From Deltaproteobacteria bacterium (GTDB lineage Bacteria > Desulfobacterota > Desulfarculia > Adiutricales > Adiutricaceae), in assembly GCA_031278795.1 (NCBI GenBank), contig JAITJT010000044.1, positions 1 to 6,481 on the forward strand: DNA of 6,481 bases, given 5' to 3'. The position numbers were made by a program, and so were the translations under genes. Below are positions 6,000 to 6,481 of the stretch, in pieces. Positions within the stretch are counted from its first letter, which is position 1. The number at the start of each line of letters is the position of its first letter. Below the pieces are notes generated by a model, which was not told where the DNA came from, did not search any database, and worked only from the letters and a program-made list of their open reading frames with translations.

Positions 6000-6164
6000 A
6001 AAAAGAGCCTCAAGCTTCCTCCCTAGCCCTTCCTTTGCCTTATCTGGGCGTAGCTTCTGGAAAACTAGTAATCTCCAAATTGACGCTCTTCCCTAAGAGC
6101 GCCTGGGTGGAGGCCTCCCGCTTAGGTGAAGAAGGCCTAGACCTCCAAGAACCAGGGTGAGGCT
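6000..6164 (-). ncRNA. Candidate structured small RNA or structured 3' untranslated region
   Basis: On the minus strand AGCCTCA (6164-6158) pairs with TGAGGCT (6012-6006). Directly inside it, CCCTGGTTCTT (6157-6147) pairs with AAGGGCTAGGG (6031-6021) using three G-T wobbles. An 8-base bulge separates the two halves on one side only. This gives an 18-pair closing stem, followed on the minus strand by C and then TTTTT (6004-6000), as at an intrinsic terminator. Within it are a perfect seven-pair hairpin, CGCTCTT-AGGG-AAGAGCG (6101-6084), and a CTCCA/TGGAG pairing that encloses it. The size (about 160 bases) and a long closing stem with a large open middle resemble 6S RNA in outline, but I see no sequence signature that proves it. 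No clear promoter lies directly upstream. It could also be a processed 3' end of the gene ending at 6220. Confidence 0.4.
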
Positions 6165-6219
6165 TTAGAGTTCAGGGACATGTGCTAAAGGGTAAAAAGG
6201 CCGTGGTGTTGATCTAAGC

Positions 6220-6481
6220 TTAGCGTAAGCCATCTAGGACACTTTCTTTCCCTGGCGATATTGACATGCCCACAATGGTGGCCTTCAATTTTTTGTCATC
6301 CTTGGGGTCCACCTCCAAAAGGTAGTCATAGCTAATTAAATCCCCATGCCTTCCCTCCACCATCTGGGAATATTCACCATTCACCAGGATAGGATTGGTG
6401 GCTGAGATAAGATCGAAGGAATCCCCTATGCTTTTGATCTGGCCACCATAGGTGTCAAGGGCTAAGATGGTGGCGTTTTTT
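6220..6481 (-). CDS. Unidentified protein, C-terminal 86 residues (partial)
   Basis: An uninterrupted minus-strand frame enters at the window edge and ends with TAA at 6222-6220. Its start lies beyond the window. The visible part begins KNATILALDTYGGQIKSIGD, contains NPILVNGEYSQMVEGRHGD and LISYDYLLEVDPKDDKKLKA, and ends IVGMSISPGKESVLDGLR. It has no membrane helix or known catalytic motif; the alternating hydrophobic pattern suggests a beta-rich soluble or exported domain. Codon choice (GTG GAG, GCC ACC, CTG, mixed ATA/ATC) resembles that of the motor genes, and the residues are protein-like, which supports real coding. I do not recognise the family. Its transcript probably runs into the hairpins between 6164 and 5910. 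No link to motility can be inferred. Confidence 0.7.
   Translation of the reverse strand, partial: KNATILALDTYGGQIKSIGDSFDLISATNPILVNGEYSQMVEGRHGDLISYDYLLEVDPKDDKKLKATIVGMSISPGKESVLDGLR

Noticed and set aside
6194..6230. Terminator directly after the partial gene (GGCCTTTTT on the minus strand)
   Set aside because: The T-run is present, but no stable stem directly precedes it. The GCTTA/TAAGC hairpin and the CTAAGCTTAG palindrome lie too far upstream.

Overview
The window carries one flagellar motor/switch operon, entirely on the minus strand (about 5423 down to 657), in a bacterium that is most likely a member of the Desulfobacterota (former Deltaproteobacteria). That placement is an inference from three things: the gene order motA - motB-like - motB - fliL - fliM - fliN, which I recall from sulfate-reducer-type genomes but could not search; the close match of the proteins to that group's style; and a sigma-54 type promoter in front. 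No phylogenetic marker is present, so the assignment is tentative.

Layout from high to low coordinates (direction of transcription). At 6481-6220 is the C-terminal end of an unidentified protein whose start lies outside the window. Behind it lies a gene-free stretch (6219-5424). It holds a candidate structured RNA (6164-6000), a good rho-independent terminator for minus-strand transcription (about 5947-5910), and about 490 bases in which I recognise no gene. Two inverted repeats (5502-5527 and 5441-5452) sit just upstream of a sigma-54 promoter (5423-5408, GG and GC exactly 10 bases apart). The operon then runs motA (5334-4570), motB1 (4563-3754), motB2 (3754-2975), fliL (2965-2273) and fliM (2227-1238). 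The first three are tightly coupled, with a 6-base gap and then a TGATG overlap. After an unusual AT-rich gap of 143 bases comes fliN (1094-657). Export genes such as fliO/P/Q, often next in such clusters, do not follow. Instead 656 bases of AT-rich, gene-free DNA hold a 19-unit heptamer array and short direct repeats.

How the genes fit together: MotA plus MotB form the ion-driven stator, FliL surrounds and supports the stator, and FliM/FliN form the C-ring switch that the stator pushes and CheY-P controls. The most interesting point is that the two MotB proteins look complementary. MotB1 has a classical peptidoglycan-binding domain but lacks the ion-carrying aspartate in its membrane helix (Ser20). 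MotB2 keeps that aspartate (Asp23), but its peptidoglycan-binding signature is degraded (Asn183 replaces the Asp of GHTD). This suggests a stator built from two specialised MotB chains. FliN also carries a FliM-like N-terminal motif. About a quarter of the window is non-coding, which suggests a genome with low coding density.
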